Positions 1 to 9,186 are shown, counted from the stretch's first letter. The stretch: 64,000 bases of DNA from Streptomyces sp. NBC_00654 (GCF_026341775.1 NZ_JAPEOB010000001.1:2728001-2792000); one strand, 5' to 3'. Translations and numbers: made by a program. Notes: generated by a model from the sequence alone, not told the origin.

Positions 1-715
1 CCAGGGTGATCGTCGCCAGCGAGGTGCGGTCCCTGAGACTCGCCTGCTGGGCGAGCATCGACTCCAGCGCGGCCTGACGGGTGCTCAACTCGCCCTCCAG
101 CGTGACCACGTCGCTCAGCTTTTCGGCCTGGTCCATCAGCTCCCGCACCCGCGCCACGCTCGCCCGCTGCGTGGCGATCCGGCTCTCCACGTCGACCACC
201 TGGTCGGTGACGTCCTTCGCGTTCGACGAGCGGGACAGCAGCTTCCCGGACCCGGCGAGTTCCCGCAGGACCGCCTGGTACCGGTCCTGCGGGACGCGCA
301 GTACGAGGTGCGACATCTCATGCGTGTCGTCCACCCGCTCGGTGGTCTCGTTCGCCACCAGGCCGCCGCTGTCCTCCGTGGCACCGCGGGCGGCGGCCAC
401 GGCCTTCGGCACGCTCTCGACCTCGACGGACAGGGTCGCCGTACGGATCACATGGGTGCCCGAGGCCCTCGCCTTCGGAGCCGCGGAGGCCCCGTCGTCG
501 GACTTCGCGCCGTCCGCCGCCCCACCGGCCCCGGCCCGCTCCCCGGCGGGCTTGTTGTCCCCGGCCGCTGCGTTCAGCCCTGCCGCGCTGCTGTCGGAGG
601 AGCTGTCGCCCGCGCCGCAGCCCCCGACGGCGAGGAGGGCGAGCAGCGCCCCGGTGGCGAGGGCCGCGCGGGAACCGCGGGCGCGTGGACGGGCGGTGCT
701 GTTCGTGTTGTTCAT
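1..715 (-). CDS. DUF4349 domain lipoprotein, 3' end outside window
   Basis: About 238 codons are visible. The product starts with a lipoprotein signal peptide (Arg-rich n-region, Ala/Leu core, lipobox ending VGGC with Cys33), then an Ala/Gly/Asp linker to about residue 80. Next comes a DUF4349-like region with a beta segment (THVIRTATLSVEVESV) and a long helical part around VVDVESRIATQRASVARVRE that looks coiled-coil. DUF4349 proteins are cell-surface proteins of unknown role; a C-terminal transmembrane segment is usual in the family but would lie beyond the window edge. The gene is divergent from hemY across a 127-bp gap that must hold both promoters. The family call comes from this architecture and is fairly safe; the function is unknown. 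Confidence 0.8.
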   Translation of the reverse strand, partial: MNNTNSTARPRARGSRAALATGALLALLAVGGCGAGDSSSDSSAAGLNAAAGDNKPAGERAGAGGAADGAKSDDGASAAPKARASGTHVIRTATLSVEVESVPKAVAAARGATEDSGGLVANETTERVDDTHEMSHLVLRVPQDRYQAVLRELAGSGKLLSRSSNAKDVTDQVVDVESRIATQRASVARVRELMDQAEKLSDVVTLEGELSTRQAALESMLAQQASLRDRTSLATITL

Positions 716-842
716 GACGGGTCCCCCCAGGACGTTGGCCAGTGGTGCCGGTTCGACGTACGGGACCCATGGGCGGGTTGCCCATCAGCGGTTTCGAAGT
801 GGTCACGGTCACGACTCGGAACGGGTTTGAGAGAGTGGACCC

Positions 843-2435
843 ATGCAGCGTTCTCATCAGCGCGTGAACACGCGTACGGGTCATGTCGTCGTCATCGGCG
901 GTGGCATCGCCGGTCTGTCCGCCGCCCACCGGCTGGTCCGGGCCGGTCTGCGGGTCACGCTCCTGGAGGCCACGGAGCGGCTCGGCGGCAAGCTCATGAC
1001 CGGAGAGATCGCGGGCACCCGGGTCGATCTCGGCGCGGAGTCGATGCTCGCGCGGCGCCCCGAAGCGGTCGACCTGGCCCGTTCCGTCGGCCTCGGCGAC
1101 CGGCTCCAGCCGCCCGCCACCGCCACCGCCTCGGTATGGACGCGCGATGCCCTGCGGCCGATGCCCAAGGGCCATGTCATGGGCGTGCCCGCTGATCCGG
1201 CCGCCCTCAGCGGGGTGCTCTCCCCGGAGGGCCTCGCCAGGATCGCCCAGGAGCGCGACCTGACGCCCACCGCCGTCGGCGACGATGTCGCGGTCGGCAG
1301 TTATGTCGCCGACCGGCTCGGCCGCGAGGTCGTGGACCGGCTCGTGGAACCGCTGCTCGGCGGGGTGTACGCGGGTGACGCCTACCGCATCTCGATGCGG
1401 GCCGCCGTACCCCAGCTCTTCGACGTGGTGAAGGAGGGCGGTTCCCTCCTCGACGGGGTCCGGCGCATCCAGGAGCGGGCCGCCGCCCGGCAGCAGACCG
1501 GGCCGGTCTTCCAGGGCATCGACGGCGGCATCGGCACCCTGCCGGACGCCGTCGCCACCGCCGTACGCGAGGGTGGCGGCGAGATCCTCACCGCCACCCC
1601 CGTCCTCGGGCTGACCCGTACCGACGCCGGCTGGAACGTCCGTACCGACACCCGGGTGATCACCGCCGACGGCATCGTCCTGGCCGCCCCCGCCTGGTCC
1701 GCCTCCACACTCCTGGCCGCCGAGTCCCCGGCGGCCTCCGCCGAGCTGGCGGGGGTCGAGTACGCCTCGATGGCCCTGGTCACCATGGCGTTCCGGAGCT
1801 CCGGAACCGACGCGACGAGCGCCCTGCACGGACGCTCCGGCTTCCTCGTCCCGCCGGTCGACGGCCGCACGATCAAGGCCTCCACCTTCTCCACCAACAA
1901 GTGGCAGTGGGTGGCCGACGCCGCGCCCGGTCTCTTCGTCCTGCGCACCTCCGTCGGCCGCTACGGCGAGGAGGACCATCTGCACCGTGAGGACGCCGAA
2001 CTGGTCGATGTGTCGCTGCGTGACCTCGCCGAGGCGACCGGGCTCACCGCCCGGCCCGTCGACACCGAGGTGACCCGGTGGATCGGCGGACTCCCGCAGT
2101 ACCCGGTCGGCCACCTCGGCCGGGTCGCCCGCATCCGCGACGAGGTCGCCCGACTGCCGGCGCTGCGGGTCTGCGGAGCGGCGTACGACGGGGTCGGCAT
2201 CCCGGCCTGCATCGCGAGCGCGCACCGGGCCGCGGACGAGATCGTCCACGACCTGACGGGAGCGAGTGTGGGGGCGGGCGCGGATCCGGTCGCCGGAGAC
2301 CGCGAGGGCGGTCACGGGGGAGACCGCGACCGGGACCGGGAGCGGGACCTGGACCACGAAGATCGAGAGGGAGATCATCGCCACTCCGACCCTGGTTCGG
2401 GGCACTCGGAGCGAGGCGGGACAATAGCCGTATGA
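843..2435 (+). CDS. hemY: Protoporphyrinogen/coproporphyrinogen III oxidase
   Basis: A 530-residue FAD-dependent oxidase of the HemY/CgoX family. In actinobacteria these enzymes oxidise coproporphyrinogen III to coproporphyrin III in the coproporphyrin-dependent heme pathway. The N-terminal dinucleotide-binding motif [17 protein letters not shown] lies at residues 15-31, followed by the acidic strand end ([12 protein letters not shown]). The C-terminal [19 protein letters not shown] segment is the usual FAD-contacting end. After about residue 480 there is an unusual charged Asp/Arg/His tail ([19 protein letters not shown]) not needed for the fold. The stop overlaps the hemQ start (ATGA), so the two are translationally coupled. 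A GTG at 864 is a possible alternative start. Confidence 0.95.
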   Translation: MQRSHQRVNTRTGHVVVIGGGIAGLSAAHRLVRAGLRVTLLEATERLGGKLMTGEIAGTRVDLGAESMLARRPEAVDLARSVGLGDRLQPPATATASVWTRDALRPMPKGHVMGVPADPAALSGVLSPEGLARIAQERDLTPTAVGDDVAVGSYVADRLGREVVDRLVEPLLGGVYAGDAYRISMRAAVPQLFDVVKEGGSLLDGVRRIQERAAARQQTGPVFQGIDGGIGTLPDAVATAVREGGGEILTATPVLGLTRTDAGWNVRTDTRVITADGIVLAAPAWSASTLLAAESPAASAELAGVEYASMALVTMAFRSSGTDATSALHGRSGFLVPPVDGRTIKASTFSTNKWQWVADAAPGLFVLRTSVGRYGEEDHLHREDAELVDVSLRDLAEATGLTARPVDTEVTRWIGGLPQYPVGHLGRVARIRDEVARLPALRVCGAAYDGVGIPACIASAHRAADEIVHDLTGASVGAGADPVAGDREGGHGGDRDRDRERDLDHEDREGDHRHSDPGSGHSERGGTIAV

Positions 2436-3160
2436 GTGCTCCTGAGACTGTGACATCAAGCAAGGGTCCGAACGCCGGCAAGAAGGCCAAGGACCTCAAC
2501 GAGGTCATCCGCTACACGCTCTGGTCCGTGTTCAAGCTGCGCGACGTGCTGCCGCTGGACCGCGCCGGTTACGCCGACGAGGTCCAGGAGCTGTTCGACC
2601 AGCTCGCCGCCAAGGACATCACCGTGCGGGGCACGTACGACGTGTCCGGGCTGCGGGCCGACGCCGACCTCATGATCTGGTGGCACGCCGAGACCGCCGA
2701 CGAGCTCCAGGAGGCGTACAACCTCTTCCGGCGCACCAAGCTGGGCCGCGCGCTGGAGCCGGTCTGGTCGAACATGGCGCTGCACCGCCCCGCCGAGTTC
2801 AACAAGTCGCACATCCCGGCGTTCCTGGCCGACGAGACGCCGCGCAACTACATCAGCGTCTATCCTTTCGTGCGCTCCTACGACTGGTACCTGCTGCCCG
2901 ACGAGGACCGCCGCCGTATGCTCGCGGACCACGGCAAGATGGCCCGCGGCTACCCCGACGTCCGCGCCAACACCGTCGCCAGCTTCTCGCTCGGCGACTA
3001 CGAGTGGGTCCTCGCCTTCGAGGCGGACGAGCTGTACCGCATCGTCGACCTGATGCGTCATCTGCGGGCCTCCGAGGCGCGGCTCCACGTCCGCGAAGAG
3101 GTGCCGTTCTACACGGGGCGCAGGAAGTCCCTCGCAGACCTGGTGGCCGGGCTCGCATAG
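2432..3160 (+). CDS. hemQ: Coproheme decarboxylase HemQ/ChdC (chlorite dismutase-like family)
   Basis: A 242-residue protein of the chlorite dismutase superfamily. It is expected to decarboxylate iron-coproporphyrin III twice to give heme b, the last step of the actinobacterial heme pathway. Family landmarks are the N-terminal [11 protein letters not shown], the segment [18 protein letters not shown] that carries the Tyr of the active-site loop, and [17 protein letters not shown], where the proximal heme His is expected. Length is typical. The ATG start overlaps the hemY stop by four bases, and a much longer in-frame upstream extension is antisense-free but lies inside hemY, so it was rejected. 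Pairing with the preceding oxidase supports the call. Confidence 0.95.
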   Translation: MSAPETVTSSKGPNAGKKAKDLNEVIRYTLWSVFKLRDVLPLDRAGYADEVQELFDQLAAKDITVRGTYDVSGLRADADLMIWWHAETADELQEAYNLFRRTKLGRALEPVWSNMALHRPAEFNKSHIPAFLADETPRNYISVYPFVRSYDWYLLPDEDRRRMLADHGKMARGYPDVRANTVASFSLGDYEWVLAFEADELYRIVDLMRHLRASEARLHVREEVPFYTGRRKSLADLVAGLA

Positions 3161-3495
3161 CCAGCGTTCCCCGGCCATCCAACCCGGAAGATCAGACGAC
3201 GGGCACCGGCACCGTGTGTGCCGCCCGCCGTCCAGCGACACCGGGTTCGGCTCCGGGTTCGCCGCAGGCTCCGGCCTGCGGCGTTCCCGGGACCGGCGAA
3301 GCCACCGGTACCCGCGGGCGCGGCTCGGACCTCCGCACGGCGGCCCGTCAGGGCGGCCCGCAGCGCCGACGCGATGCCCGTCCTCGTTCCGTGCGGCACG
3401 GCCAGGCCCGCGACGACCAGCCGGTTGGCCGGCGCGCGCACGGCGTCGGCAGCCGCCGCGCCCCACGCGACCAGCAGAAACATGACCCAGAGCAT
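3109..3495 (-). CDS. Possible small hydrophobic-start protein downstream of the TIGR04222 gene
   Basis: An open frame of about 128 codons begins with [19 protein letters not shown], which reads like a membrane or signal segment, and continues with an Ala/Arg/Gly-rich stretch. Third positions are mostly G or C over the first 80 codons, as in real genes here. It would be the third gene of the minus-strand DUF692-TIGR04222 set. Against it: no good ribosome-binding site was seen, no family is recognised, the last part has poor composition, and the end overlaps the 3' end of hemQ on the other strand by about 50 bases. A frameshift in the distal half or a non-coding explanation are both possible. 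Confidence 0.3.
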   Translation of the reverse strand: MLWVMFLLVAWGAAAADAVRAPANRLVVAGLAVPHGTRTGIASALRAALTGRRAEVRAAPAGTGGFAGPGNAAGRSLRRTRSRTRCRWTAGGTHGAGARRLIFRVGWPGNAGYASPATRSARDFLRPV

Positions 3496-3566
3496 GGCGG
3501 ATTTCTCCGCGAGGCGGACGGGGAGCGCCACGCCCTGTTCAGCATGCGGACGGCCCGCAGGCCGGT

Positions 3567-4640
3567 TCAGGAACTGCTGCCGCAGCTCGACCCGCCGGAG
3601 CTGCCGCAGCTCGACCCGCCGGAGCTGCCGCAGCTGGAACCACCGGAGCTGCCGCAGCTCGACCCGCCCGAACCGGAACTGCAGCTGGAACCCGAACTGC
3701 AGCTGGAACCGGAGCCCCCGCCCCCGCCGCCCCCGGACGAACCCCCGCAGCTCGCACCGCCGGGGCTCGCCCCGGCACACCACACCGTCGCGGCGGCGTA
3801 CGCGTCCGCCGTGGAGGAGGACGAGGTGTGCGGGGCCGAGGACGAGGCGGGACGGAACGCCCTCGACCGGCCGTTCCCGGTACGGAACCGCGCCGCCGCC
3901 GTCAACTGCCCCCGGAGCACGGGGTCGGGCAGCGCGCCCAGCCCCAGCGTGGCCACCAGCTGGGCCGGAGCCATCGCATAGGCGTGCGCGGCCCGGTACT
4001 CCTGGACCGCCTGCCGCCCCTCCTTCGTGATCCGGTTCCCGGTGGCCGTCATGACGATGAGGCCGGTCAGGCCGCCGATCACGATCGCGGGCAGCATCTT
4101 GGCGATGAACGGGAACGGCATGTCCGCGTATCCCTCGTGCATCGTGTACTGCATGAAGGTCAGGACCAGCGAGAGAGGGAAGGCCACGAGGCAGAACAGC
4201 CCCTGGACCAGCGCCCAGCGGCGGTGCGGCCGGGTCTCCTGCGGGGAGACCAGCAGTCCCCGGGCGGCGAGCCCGTCGCCGATCTCCTGTACCGCCGGAT
4301 GCCGCATCACGGTCTCCCGCAGGGTGTGCAGCGCCCCGTTCGGGGCGGCGGCCAGCGTCTGGAGCACGGCCCGCTCCACCGGGTCACGTGCCTCCGGCCG
4401 CTGTACGGCGACGATGCCGGGGCCGCCGATGATCAGGCGCCCGTCCGCGTGGAGGCCGGTCAGCGCGCTGTCCACCACCCTGGCCGGGCCGCCGTTCAGG
4501 AAGGCCGCCTCATAGAGGTCGTGAACGAGCGGGCGGGTCCGCGCGCTCCGCCGGCCGGCGCGGGCGGCGCCGATCTGGATGAGCAGCAGCGCCGAGGAGA
4601 GGACCACCGCGAACGTCAGCAGAGTCGCGAGAACGTTCAT
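3567..4640 (-). CDS. TIGR04222-type membrane protein with Cys/Ser/Gly repeat tail
   Basis: 357 residues. Membrane segments are visible at about 4-24, 142-165 and 182-202, with a cytosol-like domain between the first two. From residue 286 the protein becomes low complexity: a poly-Gly run, two GSSCSSG units, then four perfect GGSSCGSS units ending the protein, giving eight Cys in the tail (288, 298, 314, 320, 329, 337, 345, 353). This layout is that of TIGR04222 proteins, whose tails are variable and often Gly/Cys/Ser rich. The gene starts 6 nt after the DUF692 gene on the same strand, so it is probably cotranslated. Function is not established; a substrate role for the DUF692 partner is an inference. 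Confidence 0.85.
   Translation of the reverse strand: MNVLATLLTFAVVLSSALLLIQIGAARAGRRSARTRPLVHDLYEAAFLNGGPARVVDSALTGLHADGRLIIGGPGIVAVQRPEARDPVERAVLQTLAAAPNGALHTLRETVMRHPAVQEIGDGLAARGLLVSPQETRPHRRWALVQGLFCLVAFPLSLVLTFMQYTMHEGYADMPFPFIAKMLPAIVIGGLTGLIVMTATGNRITKEGRQAVQEYRAAHAYAMAPAQLVATLGLGALPDPVLRGQLTAAARFRTGNGRSRAFRPASSSAPHTSSSSTADAYAAATVWCAGASPGGASCGGSSGGGGGGGSGSSCSSGSSCSSGSGGSSCGSSGGSSCGSSGGSSCGSSGGSSCGSSS
3578..3660 (-). repeat. 24-bp tandem repeat encoding GGSSCGSS units
   Basis: Within the TIGR04222 gene the DNA repeats with a 24-bp period (core gctgccgcagctcgaccc), each unit encoding one eight-residue GGSSCGSS block. Copies are nearly identical at the DNA level, one carrying a few silent differences. 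Such repeats expand and contract by slippage, so Cys number is likely to vary between strains. Confidence 0.8.
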
Positions 4641-4646
4641 GACGGG

Positions 4647-5999
4647 TCACTTCCCCACGAGGACGGCACGGGCCGCCCGGACGAGACGGGTCGTACGACG
4701 CGGGGGCCGCGGGGCCGCCCGGTCCTGCCACCAGTGGGTGAGCCGCCTCCTGGCGGCCGCGTCCTGCGGCAGCCCCGCGATCAGCAGGTGCTCGGCGAAG
4801 TCGAGCGCGTCGCGGCGGTATCCGGCGGAGAGCGGCCGGGTCATGGCGTACGCGAGGTAGGCGTTCCGGTAGCCGTCGCCGAGGATCTCCGGCAGCTCCG
4901 GCGCCACCTTGGCCACCACTCCGGCGCGCTTGGCGGCCAGCGCCCGGCTCTGCACCTCCAGGCGTCGGCGGTCGAAGCCCTCGGGGGTCTCGGTGCCCGC
5001 GACGAGAGCGGAGAGCAGCGCGGTCTGGGCGGCGGCGAGGCGTTCCCGGACGTCGGCCCGTACCGCCGGGGCTGCGGGGGCTACGAGTACTGCAGGGGAC
5101 CGCTGTACCGCCGGGGCCTCCGGGGATGCCAGGGCCTTCGGGATGCCTGAGGCCTTGGGGATCCTTGAGGTCTTGGGGGCCGCGGCGTCCAGCGTGGCGC
5201 GGATCGTGGTCAGTTCGCCCGCCAGCTCCGCCGCGGGCGGGAAGTCGTCGTCACGCTCCAGCAGCACACCGGGCGGATCGACCCGCGAGCGCAGCTCGGC
5301 CAGCACGTCCAGGACGGGCCGGGTCACGGGATGGGCGTGCGTGTCGTGCCAGACGCCGTCCCGCTCGACACCACCGGCCACATGCACGTACGCGATGGCC
5401 TCCACCGGCAGTTCACCGAGTGCCTTCGCGGGGTCCTCGCCGCGGTTGACGTGGTTGGTGTGCAGATTGGCCACATCGATCAGCAGCCGCACCCCGGTGC
5501 GCTCGACCAGCTCCGCCAGGAACTGTCCCTCGGTCAGTTCCTCGCCGGGCCAGGAGACCAGCGCCGCGATGTTCTCCAGGGCCAGCGGCACGGGCAGCGA
5601 GTCCTGGGCGATCCGCACGTTCTCGCACAGCACCTCCAGCGCGTCCCAGGTGCGCGGCACCGGCAGCAGGTGGCCCGCCTCCAGCCGGGGCGACGCGGTG
5701 AGCGGCCCTCCGGCGCGTACGAACGCGATGTGCTCCGTCACCAGCGGCGTACCGAGCAGCTCCGCCCGTGCGCCCAGGTCCGCGAGCCTGCCCGCGTCCG
5801 GGCGGCCGGCGCCGCCCAGGCCCAGCGACACACCGTGCGGTACGACGGTGACGCCGCGCGCCCGGAGCCGTACCAGCGAGTCCGGCAGATGATCGGCACA
5901 GAGGTTCTCCGCGACCGCCTCGACCCAGTCGATCCCCGGCAGCGCCTCCACGGCGTCGGCGATCTCCGGCCGCCAGCCGATCCCGATTCCCAGCTTCAT
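4647..5999 (-). CDS. DUF692 (MbnB-like multinuclear iron oxygenase family) protein with SCO6045-like C-terminal domain
   Basis: 450 residues. Residues 1-265 form a DUF692 TIM-barrel. Candidate metal ligands stand where the family has them: H55, E89-H90, E142-N143, D175, H180/H183, H206, D219-H221 and E248. Characterised members (MbnB, TglH) use iron to modify Cys or other side chains in peptides. After an Ala/Pro linker (about 270-315) a helical C-terminal domain of about 130 residues follows; MbnB-type enzymes usually have a separate partner protein here, so this may be a built-in partner. The ATG at 5999 follows GAGGGGGGACACC, a strong ribosome-binding site, better than an upstream in-frame start. 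Six bases separate it from the Cys-tail membrane protein gene. Confidence 0.88.
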   Translation of the reverse strand: MKLGIGIGWRPEIADAVEALPGIDWVEAVAENLCADHLPDSLVRLRARGVTVVPHGVSLGLGGAGRPDAGRLADLGARAELLGTPLVTEHIAFVRAGGPLTASPRLEAGHLLPVPRTWDALEVLCENVRIAQDSLPVPLALENIAALVSWPGEELTEGQFLAELVERTGVRLLIDVANLHTNHVNRGEDPAKALGELPVEAIAYVHVAGGVERDGVWHDTHAHPVTRPVLDVLAELRSRVDPPGVLLERDDDFPPAAELAGELTTIRATLDAAAPKTSRIPKASGIPKALASPEAPAVQRSPAVLVAPAAPAVRADVRERLAAAQTALLSALVAGTETPEGFDRRRLEVQSRALAAKRAGVVAKVAPELPEILGDGYRNAYLAYAMTRPLSAGYRRDALDFAEHLLIAGLPQDAAARRRLTHWWQDRAAPRPPRRTTRLVRAARAVLVGK

Positions 6000-6178
6000 G
6001 GTGTCCCCCCTCGTGCTCCGTGCAGGAGTCATGGCCCCGGCAGGCGGTGGTGAATCCGAACAGGGGGACGTTCAGAGGTGGACTTGAGGTTCCACCGCGC
6101 ACCGCACACCGCGCACCGTCCGCGGACGGTGCCACCGGCCGGCGGTCCTCATCCCGCCCCCACCCGGCGGCGCCCCGG

Positions 6179-6964
6179 TCAGCGGCGCAGCGCCGGGTGG
6201 TCGGCGACCACCGTGCAGGACCCCGGGGCGATCTCCGTGAACCCGGCGTCGCGCACCACCGGCAGGCCGCTCACGGTCAGGTCGCGCCAGCGCGCGGGGT
6301 CCGCGGTGGCCACGGCGAGCGGGAAACCGGCCTCGCGCCACGCCTTGCGCTCCGGGTCCGACAGCTCCCACCAGGCGAGCTGCGCCCCGTGCCCGGCCTG
6401 TGCCATGGTCTTGCCCGCCGACATGTCCAGGTCCGGGTTGAGCCACAGCACCGGAGCGGCCGGATCGGGCGCGGCCGGGGGCCGCGGGTCGTCCAGGTCG
6501 GTGCCCGACACCTGGAGCTTGGCCAGCTCCTTGGGCCAGCCGTCCAGGGGCACCGGCGGGAACACCCGTACCTCGGCGCTCTCGCCCGTCACCGTGATCC
6601 CGGGCAGCGCGGACGCCTTGCGCCACTCCGCGCCGCGCGCCCGACGCACGACCTTGCGGATACGGGCGTCCTGCCAGTCCCGCATCACCTGCGCCCACTC
6701 GCCCTCGTCCAGGGAGCGTTCGTCGGACAGCATCGTCAGCACCGCGCGGGCGGCGGTCCGTAGGGCGTCGGTACGGGCCGGGGGGTCCGTCTTCTCCAGG
6801 TGCAGCACGAGCGGCAGCACGAACTGCGGCGCCTCGTCACGGTGGGTCGGTTCCGTCCGGAACGGGCTGTCCGGTTCGGACCCGGCGGGTTCGGTCGCGA
6901 CGGCCGGGGGCGCGGCGGGCCGGGGTGCGGCGGACGGGTTCGCTGGGGTGTCGTTGCTGCTCAC
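6179..6964 (-). CDS. Peptidyl-tRNA hydrolase 2-like protein
   Basis: 261 residues. The middle and C-terminal part carries LDMSAGKTMAQAGHGAQLAW, matching the PTH2 family signature in which a conserved Lys and the following Gln/His helix form the active site. PTH2 enzymes release peptides from peptidyl-tRNA; in bacteria that already have the canonical Pth this copy is of unclear role. The first 45 residues are a Pro/Ala-rich linker with no fold. The N-terminal half (about 45-150) is not typical of short archaeal PTH2 proteins. The gene stands alone, divergent from the aim24-like gene. Confidence 0.75.
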   Translation of the reverse strand: MSSNDTPANPSAAPRPAAPPAVATEPAGSEPDSPFRTEPTHRDEAPQFVLPLVLHLEKTDPPARTDALRTAARAVLTMLSDERSLDEGEWAQVMRDWQDARIRKVVRRARGAEWRKASALPGITVTGESAEVRVFPPVPLDGWPKELAKLQVSGTDLDDPRPPAAPDPAAPVLWLNPDLDMSAGKTMAQAGHGAQLAWWELSDPERKAWREAGFPLAVATADPARWRDLTVSGLPVVRDAGFTEIAPGSCTVVADHPALRR

Positions 6965-6994
6965 CCGTCCAGTCTGCCAGGGCCCTCAGCGGGG

Positions 6995-7205
6995 TCATGG
7001 AGCGGAGAGCAGGCTCCGCAGTGCGGGCAGCAGAGGCGTGTCCCCGGGTTCGGAGGCGCACCAGGCGATGTGGCCGTCGGGGCGGACCAGAACGGCGGCC
7101 CGCGGCCCCGGCGTACCGCACAGACGGCAGGGTGAAGCCGGGGCCGGTGAGATCGAGGGTGGAGGCCGCACCGTGAGGAGCGCCGGTGCGCGACCCGTGG
7201 AGCCG
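6995..7205 (-). pseudogene. Remnant of an FAD-dependent aromatic hydroxylase (3' end)
   Basis: Two adjacent minus-strand frames together resemble the C-terminal end of the PheA/TfdB-type FAD monooxygenases: SRTGAPHGAASTLDLTGPGF (about 7205-7124) and then, in another frame from about 7120, AAVLVRPDGHIAWCASEP to LPALRSLLSAP with a stop at 6995. In intact enzymes these follow one another directly (STLDLFG-GFTLL then ALVRPDGHVAWR). Nothing of the N-terminal FAD domain remains upstream, where the next gene begins. I read this as a truncated and frameshifted relic. Confidence 0.5.
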
Positions 7206-7272
7206 GTCACCCGCTCCGGAGACCTCGGGAACTTCTTGGCGGAATGACATGCTCCGGGTGAGGATGCTCCCT

Positions 7273-7947
7273 ATGAAGAGCGACCTCTTTTCCAGCGAGC
7301 ACATGGCCCAGCAGGCCACCGCCCCCGGTATGACCCTGCAGAACGCCAAGTCCATCAAGTACGCCGTCAACGGGGAGATGCACGCGCGTCAGGGATCGAT
7401 GATCGCCTTCCGCGGCAACCTTCAGTTCGAGCGCAAGGGCCAGGGCCTGGGCGGCATGCTCAAGCGCGCGGTCACCGGCGAGGGGCTGCCGCTCATGGCG
7501 GTCCGCGGCCAGGGCGAGGCCTGGTTCGCCCACGAGGCGGCCAACTGCTTCATCGTGGACATGGAGCAGGGCGACGTCCTGACCATCAACGGCCGTAACG
7601 TCCTCTGTTTCGACGCCACGCTGACGTACGAGATCAAGACCGTGAAGGGCGCCGGGATGACCGGCGGTGGCCTCTTCAACAGCGTCTTCAGCGGCTACGG
7701 CAAGCTGGGCCTGATGTGCGAGGGGCACCCCATAGTGATCCCCGTCACCGCGCAGCAGCCGGTGTACGTGGACACGGACGCGGTCGTCGGCTGGAGCGAG
7801 CAGCTCTCCACCTCCCTGCACCGCTCGCAGAGCTTCGGCTCGATGGTGCGCGGCGGCTCCGGCGAGGCCGTCCAGCTGATGCTCCAGGGCGAGGGATTCG
7901 TGATCGTGCGGCCCAGCGAGCTCAAGCCCGAGAAGACGGCCAACTGA
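7273..7947 (+). CDS. AIM24 family protein
   Basis: 224 residues of the AIM24/TerD-neighbour family of beta-rich proteins. The visible pattern is GEMHARQGSMIAFRGNLQFE, followed by PLMAVRGQGEAWFAHEA and a C-terminal GEGFVIVRPSELKPE. Bacterial members are widespread in actinobacteria; their biochemical role is not known. ATG at 7273 was chosen over upstream in-frame starts because the family sequence begins at MKSDLFSSEHM and the upstream residues come from the decayed monooxygenase region. No operon partner: the next DNA downstream holds only an ABC-protein scrap. Confidence 0.85.
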   Translation: MKSDLFSSEHMAQQATAPGMTLQNAKSIKYAVNGEMHARQGSMIAFRGNLQFERKGQGLGGMLKRAVTGEGLPLMAVRGQGEAWFAHEAANCFIVDMEQGDVLTINGRNVLCFDATLTYEIKTVKGAGMTGGGLFNSVFSGYGKLGLMCEGHPIVIPVTAQQPVYVDTDAVVGWSEQLSTSLHRSQSFGSMVRGGSGEAVQLMLQGEGFVIVRPSELKPEKTAN

Positions 7948-7949
7948 AG

Positions 7950-8069
7950 CCGAGGGGCGTCGGCCGCCGGTACGGCCTCGGCGGGCCCTGCGTGCTGCGC
8001 GGCGTCGAACTCGACCTGCCCGCACGGGCCCCGGTCGGCGTATGCGGGCTCGCCGCACGGCGTGGGTGA
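7950..8069 (+). pseudogene. Scrap of an ABC transporter ATP-binding protein (N-terminal strand only)
   Basis: Directly after the AIM24 stop, one frame reads RRYGLGGPCVLRGVELDLP, the usual opening of an ABC ATPase (Arg-Tyr-Gly ... W/CVLRGVDLDLP) just before the Walker A loop. The expected GPNGSGKST never comes; instead the frame runs to a stop at about 8069. Too short to be functional; interpreted as a relic. Confidence 0.4.
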
Positions 8070-8159
8070 GTGCGCTCGTACGCGGGGACGATACGCACTG
8101 CGGGCCCGCCGCCGGGCCTCCGTACCGGCTTTCCCGCCTCACCTCGCCTCACCCCCGTC

Positions 8160-9059
8160 TCACTCCCGCATCAGGTCGGAGACCTTCACGAAGCGGTAGC
8201 CGCGCCTGCGCAGCTCCGGGACGACCTGCCGTACCGCCTCCTCGGTGACCGGTGCGGCGCTGCGCGTGCAGTGCATCACCACCAGCGAGCCCGGCCGCAC
8301 CCCGTCCAGCACCTGGGCGGCCACCGCGTCGGCGTCCGTGGCGAAGGCGTCACCGCTGACGACGTCCCACTGCACCGCCGTCACCTTCGCCGGTGCCAGG
8401 GCGCGCAGCGACGTGTCGTCGTAACAGCCGCCCGGGAAACGGAAGTACGGCACCACATTGCGCGCCCCCGCCTTCCGGAAGGCGGCGAAGGCCCGTTCCA
8501 CCTCGCCGCGCATCCCGGCCCTGTCCAGCACCGGCAGGCCGTAGCAGGGCGTCGTGAAGGCGTAGTGGCTGTACGAGTGGTTGGCGATCTCGAACAGCGG
8601 ATCCGTACCGATGGACCGCGCCTGCGTCGGATACTCCTCCGCCCAGCGCCCGGTCATGAAGACGGTCGAGGGGACCTTCAACCGGCGCAGCAGCGCGATC
8701 AGCCGGGGATTGTCGAAGTGTTCGCCCGCCGCCGCCCGCGTTCCCTGATCGGCCGTCATATCGGCATCGAAGGTGAGCGCCACCACCTTGCCGCCCGGCC
8801 CGCCGGCCGCTGCCCGGGTGAAGACCGGAGTGCGGCCGGCCGGTCCCGGTGCCATCGTCGGCGCCTTCCTCGCGGCCGGGCCGCTCTGTTGGGAGCGAGA
8901 GGCGGAGGGAGAGGCGGAGGGGGCGGCCGAGGGGGTGGTGGACGGCGCGCGCGACGGGACCGGCTCCGTGAGGGTGTTCTCAGGGGATCCGCACCCGGCG
9001 AGCACCCCCAGGAGGGTCAGAGCGGTCACATATGAAGCTTTCCGTGCAGATAGGTTCAC
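8160..9059 (-). CDS. Polysaccharide deacetylase (NodB domain) lipoprotein
   Basis: 299 residues from a GTG start. Lipoprotein signal with lipobox LAGC (Cys23), then a Ser/Pro/Ala spacer to about residue 75. The NodB homology domain follows: motif 1 TFDAD at 96-100 with the catalytic Asp, motif 2 HSYSH at 161-165 (two metal His), motif 3 RFPGG at 207-211, and a C-terminal VVMH with His263. Such enzymes remove acetyl groups from peptidoglycan or surface polysaccharides outside the membrane. The Ser/Pro spacer suits a protein that must reach into the wall. Stand-alone gene. Confidence 0.9.
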   Translation of the reverse strand: MNLSARKASYVTALTLLGVLAGCGSPENTLTEPVPSRAPSTTPSAAPSASPSASRSQQSGPAARKAPTMAPGPAGRTPVFTRAAAGGPGGKVVALTFDADMTADQGTRAAAGEHFDNPRLIALLRRLKVPSTVFMTGRWAEEYPTQARSIGTDPLFEIANHSYSHYAFTTPCYGLPVLDRAGMRGEVERAFAAFRKAGARNVVPYFRFPGGCYDDTSLRALAPAKVTAVQWDVVSGDAFATDADAVAAQVLDGVRPGSLVVMHCTRSAAPVTEEAVRQVVPELRRRGYRFVKVSDLMRE

Positions 9060-9186
9060 TGACGGAAAGTAACCGATATGAAGATCAGGAAATGTTTACG
9101 GCGCTCGGGATGCCCCGTTCGGCCGACCCCTCCCGCTCCGGGGGCGGTACGGGCCGCCCGCACCACCCCCGGAGCGGTTCAGCGGA

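Noticed and set aside
318..2459. 713-codon minus-strand open frame across hemY
   Set aside because: Antisense to a clear FAD oxidase; the translation is Gly/Arg/Asp-rich low-complexity shadow caused by high GC.
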